64,000 nt of DNA from Nonomuraea polychroma (GTDB lineage: Bacteria > Actinomycetota > Actinomycetes > Streptosporangiales > Streptosporangiaceae). Each line of letters begins with the position of its first letter. Position 1 is the stretch's first letter. A program made the translations under genes and the position numbers. Location of the stretch: positions 8,149,501-8,213,500 of the forward strand of contig NZ_SAUN01000001.1 of assembly GCF_004011505.1 (NCBI RefSeq). Reading direction: 5' to 3'. The notes under the pieces are model-generated. The model did not search any database, was not told the DNA's origin, and saw nothing but the letters and a program-made list of their open reading frames with translations. Shown piece after piece: positions 8,237-16,217 of the stretch.

Positions 8237-8261
8237 ATGTAGGTCAGGTTCTGACCTACAT
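8237..8261. promoter_or_regulatory. Palindromic operator between WYL regulator and VOC gene
   Basis: Perfect inverted repeat: 11-bp arm ATGTAGGTCAG, 3-bp spacer GTT, complementary arm. It lies 20 bp from the WYL start and 42 bp from the VOC start and is the only strong symmetric site in the gap, so it is the likely binding site of the WYL regulator. Confidence 0.75.
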
Positions 8262-8302
8262 CCGGAATAGCGTGATGGCATCGCACTTTCCGGGAGGAAA
8301 AC

Positions 8303-8788
8303 ATGACTTTCAAGCCGATCCCCGAGGGCTACACCACCGTGACGCCATGGCTCATCTCGCACGACACCGCAGGGCTCATCGACTGGATCAAGAGCGCCTT
8401 CGACGCCGTGGAGCTGGGCCGCGTCACCGACGACCAGGGCCGCATCGGGCACGCGGAGGTGCGGATCGGCGACGCGATCGTGATGTTGTTCGACGCGAAG
8501 CCGGACTGGCCGCCGACGCCGGGCTTCCTCCGCCTGTACGTGCCCGACGCCCACGCCACCCACCGCCGGGCCGTCGAGGCGGGCGGCACATCGGTCACGG
8601 AGGTCACGCACCTGGCCTTCGGCGACCTGGTGGGCCGGGTCCGGGACCCGTTCGGGAACCTGTGGTGGATCCAGACCCACATCGAGGACGTCTCGCCGGA
8701 GGAGTGGGAGCGCCGCATGAGCGACCCGGAGTTCACGAAGGCGATGGAGTACGTCCAGGGTGCGGACTTCTTCCCCGGCAGGCCGTGA
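8303..8788 (+). CDS. VOC-family (glyoxalase/bleomycin-resistance, PhnB-like) protein
   Basis: This 161-aa protein has two beta-alpha-beta-beta-beta modules. Recognisable segments are GYTTVTPWLISHDTAGLIDW, ELGRVTDDQGRIGHAEVRIG, LRLYVPDAHATHRRAVEAG and GRVRDPFGNLWWIQTH. The His in GHAEVRIG and the Asp/Phe-Gly-Asn block are typical of PhnB-like VOC proteins, which bind small molecules or act as dioxygenase- or glyoxalase-like enzymes. The C-terminal tail carrying EEWERRMSDPEF is usual in the group. A strong ribosome site (GGGAGGA) lies 7 bp before the ATG. It is probably controlled by the divergent WYL regulator. Confidence 0.9.
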   Translation: MTFKPIPEGYTTVTPWLISHDTAGLIDWIKSAFDAVELGRVTDDQGRIGHAEVRIGDAIVMLFDAKPDWPPTPGFLRLYVPDAHATHRRAVEAGGTSVTEVTHLAFGDLVGRVRDPFGNLWWIQTHIEDVSPEEWERRMSDPEFTKAMEYVQGADFFPGRP

Positions 8789-8791
8789 CGG

Positions 8792-9439
8792 TCAGCTCCA
8801 GAGATCGGCCAGGGCCCGCAGATCGGGGGCGGACACGGTCGGGGCGCTCAGCACACTGGGGTACGGCGTGCCGCGCCGGTCCAGGTACGCCCCCACGAGC
8901 CCGGCCCGCTGGGCGCCGTCGATGTCCCAGGGGTGCACGGCGACCAGGGCCGCCTGCTCGGGGCGCACGCCCGCTTGGCCGACGGCGTACTCGTAGGCCG
9001 CGCGGGCGGGCTTCCACACCCCTGGGCCGCTCACGTCCAGCCTGGCCTCCACCAGGTCCAGCAGCCCTTCGCGGCGCAGGATGCCCTCGGTCATGGCGGC
9101 GGCACCGTTGGTCATCGTGAACAGCCGGATGCCGCTCTCGCGCAACTTCCGCATGCCCTCCGGCACGTCGGGATGCACCCGCAACTCGGCGAACCCGCTC
9201 AGCACATGGCCGATCGCCTTGTCCTCCAGGCTCATCCCCCTGAGCACGTCATGAGCGATCCTGGCGAACTCGGCGTACCCGCCGGCCGCCGCCAGCGCGA
9301 AGCCGTCACGCAGCACGCTCGCGAACCAGGTGTCCATGAGGTGGCCGGGCAGTCCGACGTCCTCGAACCTGGCCCGCAGCGGCTCCATGTCGGTGAGCGT
9401 CTCGTTCACATCGAAGATCACGGCCTGCGGTCTGGTCAT
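8792..9439 (-). CDS. Haloacid dehalogenase type II-like HAD hydrolase
   Basis: This 215-aa HAD-superfamily protein has motif I FDVNETLTD, with the second Asp replaced by Asn as in 2-haloacid dehalogenases. Motif II is LFTMTNGAA (~residue 105), the motif III Lys lies in GVWKPARAAYEYA (~145), and motif IV is ALVAVHPWDIDGAQRAG (~165). The His-Pro-Trp-Asp form of motif IV is common in type II dehalogenase-like actinobacterial proteins. It would attack small haloacids or phosphate esters in the cytoplasm; substrate unknown. Its ATG overlaps the TetR stop (ATGA), so the two are co-translated. Confidence 0.85.
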   Translation of the reverse strand: MTRPQAVIFDVNETLTDMEPLRARFEDVGLPGHLMDTWFASVLRDGFALAAAGGYAEFARIAHDVLRGMSLEDKAIGHVLSGFAELRVHPDVPEGMRKLRESGIRLFTMTNGAAAMTEGILRREGLLDLVEARLDVSGPGVWKPARAAYEYAVGQAGVRPEQAALVAVHPWDIDGAQRAGLVGAYLDRRGTPYPSVLSAPTVSAPDLRALADLWS

Positions 9440-10032
9440 CTTTGCTCCTCGTGGTTTCTCAGCATGTCGAGTGCGGCGGACACGCCCCGCCGCAGGTCGG
9501 CCGCGTCCGCGCCGGCCCGCGAGCGCAGATTGACCCCGTAGGCCAGCAGGGCGAGCATCTCGGCGGCGGCGTCGAGGTCCAGCCCCGGGCGGAGGCTCGC
9601 GCTCTCCAGCGCCGCGCGCATCGCGGTACGGAGCCGGCGCTGGTGCTGGTCCAGCACGTCACGCACCTCGGGATCGCCGCCTTCCCCGCCCGCGTGGGCG
9701 TTGGAGACCATGCATCCCCAGCGGGCGTGCTCGCCGGAGCACCGGTCCTCGATCAGCCGGCCGAAGAAGCCCTCGACGGCCTCCAGGCCGCGTCCGTCGC
9801 CTGCCAGGGCTTGGAAGACCGGCTGCGAGCGCCGCTCGACGTAGCGGCGTAGCGCCCGCACGTAGAGCTGCTGCTTGCCGCCGAAGGTGGCGTACAGGCT
9901 GGAGCGGCTGAGCCCGGTGGCCGCCACGACCTCCGCGATCCCCGTGGAGGCCGCGCCGCGCTGCCAGAACAGGCGCTCCACCTGCTCCAGCACGGCATCG
10001 GGGTCGAAGTGCTTCACGTCCGGCATCGACAT
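9436..10032 (-). CDS. TetR/AcrR-family regulator
   Basis: This is a TetR regulator of about 198 aa. The helix-turn-helix GIAEVVAATGLSRSSLYATF (~30-50) is followed by GGKQQLYVRALRRYVE and a C-terminal TetR_C domain with WGCMVSNAHA and the late segment LLAYGVNLRSRAGAD. The start at MSMPDVKHF lies just outside a 26-bp inverted repeat; the longer start nine codons upstream would translate through it. It is the first gene of an operon with the HAD hydrolase (4-bp ATGA overlap) and most likely represses that operon through the repeat. Confidence 0.9.
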   Translation of the reverse strand: MSMPDVKHFDPDAVLEQVERLFWQRGAASTGIAEVVAATGLSRSSLYATFGGKQQLYVRALRRYVERRSQPVFQALAGDGRGLEAVEGFFGRLIEDRCSGEHARWGCMVSNAHAGGEGGDPEVRDVLDQHQRRLRTAMRAALESASLRPGLDLDAAAEMLALLAYGVNLRSRAGADAADLRRGVSAALDMLRNHEEQR

Positions 10033-10037
10033 TTTCC

Positions 10038-10063
10038 TATCTTGGAACGACCATTCCAAGATA
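10038..10063. promoter_or_regulatory. TetR-type operator
   Basis: Perfect 10-bp arms TATCTTGGAA/TTCCAAGATA with a 6-bp spacer, immediately upstream of the TetR start. The position and symmetry indicate autoregulation of the TetR-HAD operon. The following ~190 bp, up to the AraC gene, holds no other clear element. Confidence 0.75.
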
Positions 10064-10255
10064 GCACAACCCTCGGTCCGCCCCTGCCAGGGGACGGGCC
10101 GGTCGCCGGGTCACGGTCAGCGGCCGGATCGCCGACGTACGGCCGGTGCGGCGGCGTCGCCGCGCTCGCCGGTCGCCGCTCCCTCCTTCGACGAGGTCGC
10201 GGCGGGCGCGGTCAGCCAGGACGAACGCGTACGCATATGACCTAACCTTTCCGAT

Positions 10256-11035
10256 ATGCAGCAGGTCAGGGACGTGAACGGCACGCAGCTGGCCGTCGTC
10301 AGACCGGCGTCCGGCGGGTTCCCCCGGCACAGCCACGACGACTACGTGATCAGCACCAACCTGTGCGGCCGCGAGGCGGTACGCCTGGACCGTGCCTCGT
10401 TCGAGGTGGACCTGGACGAGGTGACCGTCTACAACCCCGGCCAGGTCCAGTCCTGCACGACGCGGACGCCCGACGGGACGGCGTTCACCTGCGTGAGCTG
10501 GTACGTTCCGCCTGCCGCGCTCACCGCGCTGACCGGCGGCGCGCCGGTGGACTTCGAGCGCCCGGTCGTCCGCTCCGCCCCGCTCCGTGCCGAGCTGCTG
10601 CGGGCGGTCAGGGACCTGCCGGGCGGCGATCCGGCACTGATCGAGGAACGCCTGACCCTGGTGCTGCTGCGCCTGCTTGACCTGGCCGGCACGGGCCGGG
10701 CCGGCGACAGCACCCTTGACGACGCCAGGATCGCCTCCGTGCTCGACCGGCTCCGCGCCGACCTGTCCAGCCCGCCGTCGGTGGCCGGTCTGGCCGAGGA
10801 CGCCGGGATGTCCCGTGAGCACCTCATACGCTCGTTCACCCGGGCCACGGGCTGCCCGCCGTACGCGTGGCACCTGCAGGCGCGGCTGGCGGAGGGGCGC
10901 CGGCGGCTGCGGCGCGGCGAGCCCGTGGCCGACGTGGCGCACGCCTTGGGCTTCGCCGACCAGGCACATTTCCACCGGCACTTCACGGCCGCGTACGCCG
11001 TCACCCCCGGCCGCTACCGCCGCATCAACATCTGA
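10256..11035 (+). CDS. AraC-family transcriptional regulator
   Basis: This 259-aa protein has an N-terminal cupin-like sensor (PRHSHDDYVISTNLCGREAV, YNPGQVQSC) and a C-terminal double helix-turn-helix. The first helix pair is VAGLAEDAGMSREHLIRSFT. The second is VADVAHALGFADQAHFHRHF, followed by the family-defining YAVTPGRYRR. The HSHDDY motif is typical of AraC regulators sensing small molecules and placed beside LysE/RhtB exporters. A LysE-type exporter starts 39 bp downstream in the same direction, its probable target. Confidence 0.9.
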   Translation: MQQVRDVNGTQLAVVRPASGGFPRHSHDDYVISTNLCGREAVRLDRASFEVDLDEVTVYNPGQVQSCTTRTPDGTAFTCVSWYVPPAALTALTGGAPVDFERPVVRSAPLRAELLRAVRDLPGGDPALIEERLTLVLLRLLDLAGTGRAGDSTLDDARIASVLDRLRADLSSPPSVAGLAEDAGMSREHLIRSFTRATGCPPYAWHLQARLAEGRRRLRRGEPVADVAHALGFADQAHFHRHFTAAYAVTPGRYRRINI

Positions 11036-11073
11036 CAAGACTCCAGGGGCCTGCGACCGCCAGATTGACTGTC

Positions 11074-11694
11074 ATGTCCGAGATCTTCGTGCTGGCCCTC
11101 TGGATCGGCTTGTTGTTCAACGCGGCGCCGGGTGCGGTCTTCAGCGAGTCGTTGCGGCGCGGCGTGCGCGGCGGGTTCGGCCCGGCGTTCGCGGTGCAGG
11201 TCGGGTCGCTGGCGGGTGACGCCGTGTGGGCGCTGCTCGGGCTGGCCGGCGTCGGGGCGCTGTTCGCGGTGCCTGCACTGCGTGTCCCGCTGACGGTGGC
11301 CGGGTGCCTGCTGCTGGGCTGGCTCGGGGTGACGGCCCTGCGTGACGCCGCGTTCCCACGTGCCGAGACGGCTTCCGGCGACCGTTCAGGGCGAGGAGCG
11401 CTCGCGGTCGGCGCGGCCATGTCGCTCGGCAACCCCTGGAACGTCGTCTACTGGTCGGGGGCGGCCGGGGCGGTCAGCGCCGTCCTGGGGCAGGACGCGG
11501 ACCTGACCGGACTCGCCGTCTTCTTCACCGGTTTCATGACCTCCTCCCTCGCCTGGTGCTTCATCTCCGCAGGCCTCATCGCCCTGCTGCGCCGGGCGCT
11601 GCCGCCCCTCGCGGTACGCCTCCTGGAGGCGGCCTGCGGGCTGTCCCTGATCGTCTTCGCCGCCCTGCCGGCCGCCCGCCTGGCCGCGCCCTGA
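11074..11694 (+). CDS. LysE/RhtB-family amino-acid exporter
   Basis: This 206-aa membrane protein has about six hydrophobic segments. The N-terminal family signature FNAAPGAVFSESLRRGVRGG (~16-36) corresponds to the PGP-containing motif of LysE exporters, with AlaPro in place of the first Gly-Pro pair. The central segment ALAVGAAMSLGNPWNVVYW is the second conserved block. Such proteins export amino acids or related metabolites by proton-coupled transport. It lies 39 bp after the AraC regulator, forming a common AraC/LysE pair. Confidence 0.85.
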   Translation: MSEIFVLALWIGLLFNAAPGAVFSESLRRGVRGGFGPAFAVQVGSLAGDAVWALLGLAGVGALFAVPALRVPLTVAGCLLLGWLGVTALRDAAFPRAETASGDRSGRGALAVGAAMSLGNPWNVVYWSGAAGAVSAVLGQDADLTGLAVFFTGFMTSSLAWCFISAGLIALLRRALPPLAVRLLEAACGLSLIVFAALPAARLAAP

Positions 11695-11700
11695 GGGCGA

Positions 11701-12153
11701 TCAGCGCAGGAGCGGGAGCCGCCCGGTGAGACGTTCCACGACCGGGCGCGGCCCGAACAGGCTGACCGCATAGTAAGAGAGATCTTCGGTACGGGCCAGC
11801 GCGGCCAGATAGTCGTCGTAGACGTCCGCCCGCTGGGCGATGTCGGCCATGTCGGAGACGATCAGATCCGCCTCGGCGGCCGCGTCGTTCCTGATCCGGC
11901 GCACGATCGCGGCCGGGGCGGCCAGCACCGCGCACCCGGTCCACGGCAGCCCCGCGTGCGGGACCCCCGAGCCGTCCACGCCGCCCGATCCGACGATCGC
12001 GGGCACCGCCACCCCGACGGAGGCCGCCAGGCAGGCGGCGGCGTTGGCCTGCAACCCGCGCGGCAGGTCGCGGTCTATGACGATCACCCACTTGACCGGC
12101 AACTTCTTGGTGGGCAGATCGGTGCGGCGGTCAAGCTCGGCGAGCACGCTCAT
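11701..12153 (-). CDS. DUF2000 family protein
   Basis: This 150-aa protein shows the DUF2000 pattern. The strand KWVIVIDRDLPRGLQANAAA opens it, then VGVAVPAIVGSGG, and a central PAAIVRRIRNDAAAEADLIV helix-strand unit. The family has a peptidyl-tRNA-hydrolase-2-like fold and no proven activity. In many bacteria it is encoded beside an Lrp/AsnC regulator, as here, where the divergent AsnC-like gene starts 114 bp away. The spacer between them carries AT-richer promoter sequence but no clean palindrome. Confidence 0.8.
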   Translation of the reverse strand: MSVLAELDRRTDLPTKKLPVKWVIVIDRDLPRGLQANAAACLAASVGVAVPAIVGSGGVDGSGVPHAGLPWTGCAVLAAPAAIVRRIRNDAAAEADLIVSDMADIAQRADVYDDYLAALARTEDLSYYAVSLFGPRPVVERLTGRLPLLR

Positions 12154-12266
12154 CTACGGTCCTTTCTCCGAAGTTCTGACAGAAGAGTCACATCGACGCC
12201 GTCATTCCGCCAACAGAGAATGACAAATACCGAAGGAAATTCGGAGATCGGTGGGAGGATGGGCTC

Positions 12267-12761
12267 GTGGACGAACTTGATACGGCGATCCTCGTCGAGC
12301 TGCAGCGCGACGGCCGCCAGACCAACCGCGAGCTCGCCGAGCGCATCGGCATCGCGCCCTCGACCTGCCTGGAACGCGTCCGCTCGCTCCGCGTGAACGG
12401 CGTGATCGAGGGCTTTCACGCCGAGGTCAACCTCGACGCCATCGGCCGCCCCGTCCAGGCGCTGATCAACGTGCGGCTGCACCCCAAGATCCGCGAGGCC
12501 GTCGAAGGCTTCCGCGACTACGTCGCCGCCCTGCCGGAGACCCTCGCCGTCTTCGTCGTGTCGGGCGGCGACGACTTCATCATCCAAGTGGCCGTGCGTG
12601 ACGCGAGCCACCTGCGCGACTTCGTGCTCGACCACGTCGCGCGCCACCGAAACATCGCCGACGTGCGCACCTCGCTGGTCTACGACCACATTCGCAAGAC
12701 GTCGGTCGAGGTGCTCCCGCCGCAGGCGCCTTCCGGCCGCCGTACGGGCCGGAAACGTTAA
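12267..12761 (+). CDS. Lrp/AsnC-family transcriptional regulator
   Basis: This 164-aa protein starts at GTG, 9 bp after GGGAGG. The AsnC helix-turn-helix spans NRELAERIGIAPSTCLERVR (~21-40). A RAM ligand-binding domain follows, with GRPVQALINVRL, AVFVVSGGDDFIIQVAVRD and the Tyr-containing end VYDHIRKTSVE. Such proteins bind amino acids and form octameric discs. It is divergent from the DUF2000 gene, its probable target, and unrelated in detail to the second AsnC gene at 19174. Confidence 0.9.
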   Translation: MDELDTAILVELQRDGRQTNRELAERIGIAPSTCLERVRSLRVNGVIEGFHAEVNLDAIGRPVQALINVRLHPKIREAVEGFRDYVAALPETLAVFVVSGGDDFIIQVAVRDASHLRDFVLDHVARHRNIADVRTSLVYDHIRKTSVEVLPPQAPSGRRTGRKR

Positions 12762-12911
12762 ATGGGTGGTGGCCGAATGGGCGGCGCGGTTACGGTCATG
12801 ATCGTGCGAACCCGCGGCTCCCGTACGGCATCGACCGACGGCGAGGCGATGGTCACCGGGCGCCGTCCTCAAGCCCTCAGATGATCGCGAGCCGCGGAGT
12901 TCCACACATGG

Positions 12912-13871
12912 TCAGCGATCGGCGAAGGCGTCCAGCGCCGCGAAGATCTCCTTCCGCATCGTCTCGCTGCCGGTGTGCCCGGAGTCGTCCACCACGATCA
13001 GCCGGGCGTCCGGCCACGCCCGGGCCAGGTGCCACGCCGTGTCGGGCGGTCCGCCGAGGTCCAGGCGGCCGTGGATGAGGACGCCGGGGATGCCCGCCAG
13101 CCGCCCGGCCTCGCGCAGCAGCACGCCTTCCTCCAGCCAGGCGCCGTTGGAGAAGTAGTGGGAGCAGATCCGCGTCATCGCCATCACGGCGTCGTCGGGC
13201 CGGTCGCTGTAGGCGTTCGGCTTGCCGTTGGTCTCCAGGGAGATCACCGCGTCCTCCCAGGTGACCCAGTCGCGGGCGGCCTTCGCGCGGACGCCGGGGT
13301 CGGGATCGGACAGGAGCCGCGAGTACGCCGCCAGCAAGGCGAACGTGTCACCGCCGCGGTCGGCCTCCGGCACGCCCTGCCTGAACCGCTCCCATTCCTC
13401 GGGAAAGAACCTGCCGACGCCGCGGTAGAGCCAGTCGATCTCGAAGCGGCGGGTGGTGGTCACGGCGGGAATGACGATCTCCGACACCCGCTCGGGATGC
13501 GCCTCCGCGTAGGCGAGGATCAGCGTCGAGCCCCACGAGCCTCCGTACAACAGCCACTTGTCGATGCCGAGGTGCTCACGGAGCAGCTCCATGTCGGCGA
13601 TCAGGTGGTGCGTGGTGTTGGCCGTCAGGTCGGTCGCCGGGTCGCTGGCGTGCGGCCGGCTGCGGCCGCAGTTGCGCTGGTCGAACAGGACGGCCCGGTA
13701 ACGCTCCGGGTCGAACGTCTTCCGCATGTTGACCGAGCAGCCCGAGCCCGGCCCGCCGTGCACGACGAGCGCGGGCTTGCCCTCGGGGTTGCCGCAGACC
13801 TCCCAGTAGACGAGGTTGCCGTCGCCGACGTCGAGCATGCCGTGGTCGTACGGCTCAATCGGGGGATACAA
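12912..13871 (-). CDS. pip: Proline iminopeptidase
   Basis: This 319-aa alpha/beta-hydrolase removes N-terminal proline from peptides (peptidase family S33). The start TTG at 13871 has GAGGAG about 7 bp upstream and gives the family-typical beginning YPPIEPYDHGMLDVGDGN. The oxyanion segment VVHGGPGSGCS (~45), FDQRNCGRSRPHA (~70), and the nucleophile elbow YGGSWGSTLILAYAEAHPER (Ser ~112) are all present. The acid GRLDLGGPPD (~268) and the His VVDDSGHTGS (~295) complete the catalytic set. Length matches the family. An 18-bp inverted repeat lies upstream. Confidence 0.9.
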   Translation of the reverse strand: MYPPIEPYDHGMLDVGDGNLVYWEVCGNPEGKPALVVHGGPGSGCSVNMRKTFDPERYRAVLFDQRNCGRSRPHASDPATDLTANTTHHLIADMELLREHLGIDKWLLYGGSWGSTLILAYAEAHPERVSEIVIPAVTTTRRFEIDWLYRGVGRFFPEEWERFRQGVPEADRGGDTFALLAAYSRLLSDPDPGVRAKAARDWVTWEDAVISLETNGKPNAYSDRPDDAVMAMTRICSHYFSNGAWLEEGVLLREAGRLAGIPGVLIHGRLDLGGPPDTAWHLARAWPDARLIVVDDSGHTGSETMRKEIFAALDAFADR

Positions 13872-13894
13872 GCGGACGGCTCCTCTCCACAGGG

Positions 13895-13912
13895 ATATAA
13901 CAGCACTTATAT
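13895..13912. promoter_or_regulatory. AT-rich inverted repeat upstream of proline iminopeptidase
   Basis: Perfect arms ATATAA/TTATAT with a 6-bp spacer, 24 bp upstream of the TTG start and markedly AT-rich for this DNA. It may be an operator (GntR-like symmetry) or contain the -10 region; no regulator gene is adjacent. Confidence 0.5.
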
Positions 13913-13933
13913 TAGCCCTTACATGATCCGCCT

Positions 13934-14716
13934 TCACGCCACCTTGGACGACGGGGCGGCCCAGGTGTTGCAGGAGCCCGGATCGCCGCTGGCGAACCCG
14001 CGCCTCATCCACGACTTGACGGTGGACGTCTTGCCGAACCAACGCCTCTCGCCGGGCTCGTCACCCTGGACGATGTCCAGCAACTCGTTCCAGTCGTTCG
14101 TGGTCCTGCCCTCGATCGGCCACACGCTCTTCATGAAGACGCCACCGAGGCATTCGGACTGCAGGCTCTGGCGACGCTCCTGCTCGTCGTACTCCGTCCT
14201 GTTGCGATAGCGCAATTTGTCGTAGGCGGCGGAGATGCCGACGAGCTTCTGCACGTGGTAGCCGTACAAGGAGGACGCCGTGTTGAACAGCCACAGGTCG
14301 TAAGGGTTGTCGAGCCATCCCTTGCCGAGCTGGAAGACCAGCGTGCCATTACGGCCGCAGTACCACGCCTGGGAGTCCTCCTTTCCTACGTCGAAACCGC
14401 AGTAGTTCTTGGGGATCCGGTTCATGTGCCGGACCTTGACCTTCTCGTAACTCAGGCCGGCGTTCGTGAGATGCTGCTCCCACGCCGTTTCCAGGCAGGC
14501 GACGACCGCGTCCAGATAGGCGCGGGCCAACGTGAGATTGTTGCGCTTGAGCTCCGATTCCGCGCACGTGGTCGTCGGCAGCGCACCTGCCTCGTAGAGC
14601 GGGTTCTTGGTGAGCTTGGGGTCTTTCACGGGGTACGCCGCCGCCGCGGTGGGGGCCATGACCGCGATAGATGCCGTCAGGACGCACGCCAATGCCGCGC
14701 TTTTTAAGAGTTTCAC
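13934..14716 (-). CDS. Secreted neutral-zinc-metallopeptidase homologue lacking the catalytic motif
   Basis: This 260-aa protein starts at GTG 14716 and has a Sec signal peptide (KLLKSAALACVLTASIAVMA to TAAAA, residues 2-28). The mature part follows the actinobacterial PF04228-type neutral zinc metallopeptidase layout: AWEQHLTNAGL, a Cys-flanked NYCGFD...WYCGRNGTLVF block, then YDLWLFNTASSLYGYHVQKL and QSLQSECLGGVF. In active homologues the last two blocks read HEYGHHVQ and LQxxCxxG. Here the HExxH residues are replaced by Ser, Leu and Tyr, so zinc binding is probably lost. It is therefore likely a secreted pseudo-enzyme. No clear ribosome site is visible. Confidence 0.75.
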   Translation of the reverse strand: MKLLKSAALACVLTASIAVMAPTAAAAYPVKDPKLTKNPLYEAGALPTTTCAESELKRNNLTLARAYLDAVVACLETAWEQHLTNAGLSYEKVKVRHMNRIPKNYCGFDVGKEDSQAWYCGRNGTLVFQLGKGWLDNPYDLWLFNTASSLYGYHVQKLVGISAAYDKLRYRNRTEYDEQERRQSLQSECLGGVFMKSVWPIEGRTTNDWNELLDIVQGDEPGERRWFGKTSTVKSWMRRGFASGDPGSCNTWAAPSSKVA

Positions 14717-14813
14717 GACGCGTGAGAATAGGGCCCCGGCGGTCAAGAGTGCCAGGTCCAATTCGATCCGTTCGGCCAGCGTATTGTCGGTGCCGGGTTC
14801 TAGGCTGCTTGGC

Positions 14814-15227
14814 ATGGCAGGCGGGTGGACGGATGCGGACGTCGAGCGGGTGCGTGATCGGCTGGCCGAGCTGGCCGGCGGGCTGCCCGGGGTGGTCGCC
14901 GAGGACTCGTTCGGGCACGTCGGGTTCATGCTGGGACGCAAGCGGATCGCCTGGTTGCTCATCGACCACCACGGGGACGGGCGGCTGACGCTGGCCGTGA
15001 AGGCGCCGCCGGGCGAGTTGGAGACGCTGATGGCGGCCGACCCGGCACGTTACTTCCGGCCCGCCTACGTCAAGTCGTGGGTCGGCGTCGACCTGCATGA
15101 CGTCGAGCCCGACTGGGCGGAGATCGGTGCGCTGCTGGAGCAGGCGTGGCGGATGACCGCGGGCAAGCGCGCCGTGGCGGCGTACGACGCCGAGCACGCA
15201 GACCCGGATCGGGCGCACGACCACTGA
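14814..15227 (+). CDS. MmcQ/YjbR family protein
   Basis: This 137-aa protein begins MAGGWTDADVERVRDRLAEL and has the YjbR/MmcQ pattern DSFGHVGFMLGRKRIAWLLI, LTLAVKAPPGELETLMAADP and FRPAYVKSWVGVDLHDV. It closes with an EIGALLEQAWRMTAGKRAVA helix. The family has a double-wing fold resembling CyaY and is of unknown function, sometimes described as DNA-binding. It is divergent from the secreted peptidase homologue, with about 97 bp between the two starts. Length is normal for the group. Confidence 0.85.
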   Translation: MAGGWTDADVERVRDRLAELAGGLPGVVAEDSFGHVGFMLGRKRIAWLLIDHHGDGRLTLAVKAPPGELETLMAADPARYFRPAYVKSWVGVDLHDVEPDWAEIGALLEQAWRMTAGKRAVAAYDAEHADPDRAHDH

Positions 15228-15300
15228 GCGTGGTCTCCGATGCGGGCGCCAAACAGGAGCAACAATCACATTTCATCGCAGTAACCGGCGAACGCCCGGG

Positions 15301-15597
15301 GTGCGGCGTACCCTCGCGAATGTGACCCCCCTTCAGCACCCGCTGTCCCCGGCGCACGCGCCGGTCGGCGCTGCCGTCGAGGCTCGCACGCACTTAGCCA
15401 CCGGCCTCGCCCCGCCTTCACCCCGCGACGCCCACTCGGCCCACGCCCCGCTGCCCGGCAACCTCCGGTTCGCTCCCTCCCGGCCCATCGACGTCAGGCC
15501 CGCACGCACGCCCCAGCCCAGAGGCGACTCGCCCGCCCCCACCTCCGGGCCTGGTAGCGCCCCGCCCGTCCCCGCCCTCACCCGGAGGGGCGCATGA
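15301..15597 (+). CDS. Possible Pro/Ala/Arg-rich small protein (doubtful)
   Basis: This 98-codon frame starts at GTG and ends in a 4-bp ATGA overlap with the next gene. It is rich in Pro, Ala, Arg and His, has no recognisable domain, and could be a chance open frame in very GC-rich DNA. The ATGA overlap is the only positive sign of translation. If it is not a gene, 15228-15593 is an intergenic region with no other visible element. Confidence 0.3.
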   Translation: MRRTLANVTPLQHPLSPAHAPVGAAVEARTHLATGLAPPSPRDAHSAHAPLPGNLRFAPSRPIDVRPARTPQPRGDSPAPTSGPGSAPPVPALTRRGA

Positions 15598-16184
15598 CAG
15601 CTCTGGGCCCGCGCGTGGTCCTGGTGCCCGACCTGGGCGAGGACCTGGCCCGCGCGATCGAGGAGTTGGAGCGACTGCTGCTGACGTTGAAGGCCGCCGA
15701 GGACGACGGCGCCACCTTGCCCGGCCCGCTGGCGAACGGCACGGCGCTGACCGCACTGCGCCGACTGTGGCGAGCGCTCGGGCCCACACAGGGACAGCGC
15801 GCCGCGGCCTCCAGGCTCGCGGGCCGGCTGTACGCGCCGGGCGGCCGGACCGAGCACGTCCCGCTGCGCCTGGTGGACGTCGACCCGCTCGACGTGGCGA
15901 CGCTGTCGGCCGCCGCCGCCGCGCTCGGCATGGGCGCGGTGCGCGCGGGCGTGGTACGCGACGCGTTGGAGGCCGGCGGCTCGAATCTGTCGGGCACGGA
16001 TCTGGTCGCCGCCGCCGCCAGCATCAGCGGCCTGCTGGACCTCGCCGACACGGCCGAGTCCATCGTGCTGCGCGAGTGCCTGGCCGCCGCGGGGCCGGGT
16101 GCGGACGTGGTGCTCACGCCGGCGGTCGAGGAGGCGTACCAGGCGACCGCGCACCGCCTCAACGCCATGTGGCACCGCCGCTGA
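15594..16184 (+). CDS. Uncharacterised helical protein, 196 aa
   Basis: This is a soluble, Ala/Leu-rich, probably all-helical protein with no signal peptide or known motif. Segments of note are LGEDLARAIEELERLLLTLK (~15-34, amphipathic) and LRRLWRALGPTQGQRAAASR (~55-75). The C-terminal helical pair contains SISGLLDLADTAESIVLREC. Three-codon spacing of GC is strongly coding-like. Start ATG 15594 overlaps the stop of the doubtful upstream frame. Its neighbours are unrelated. Function unknown. Confidence 0.65.
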   Translation: MTALGPRVVLVPDLGEDLARAIEELERLLLTLKAAEDDGATLPGPLANGTALTALRRLWRALGPTQGQRAAASRLAGRLYAPGGRTEHVPLRLVDVDPLDVATLSAAAAALGMGAVRAGVVRDALEAGGSNLSGTDLVAAAASISGLLDLADTAESIVLRECLAAAGPGADVVLTPAVEEAYQATAHRLNAMWHRR

Positions 16185-16217
16185 CCGCTGGGGACCGCGG
16201 CCTGCCGTGCCGCGTCC

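Noticed and set aside
7486-9120. 544-codon + frame over the WYL, VOC and HAD genes
   Set aside because: It crosses three genes with recognisable domains and has no motif of its own.
14349-15269. 306-codon minus frame across the peptidase start and the YjbR gene
   Set aside because: It overlaps two well-supported genes and contains no domain.
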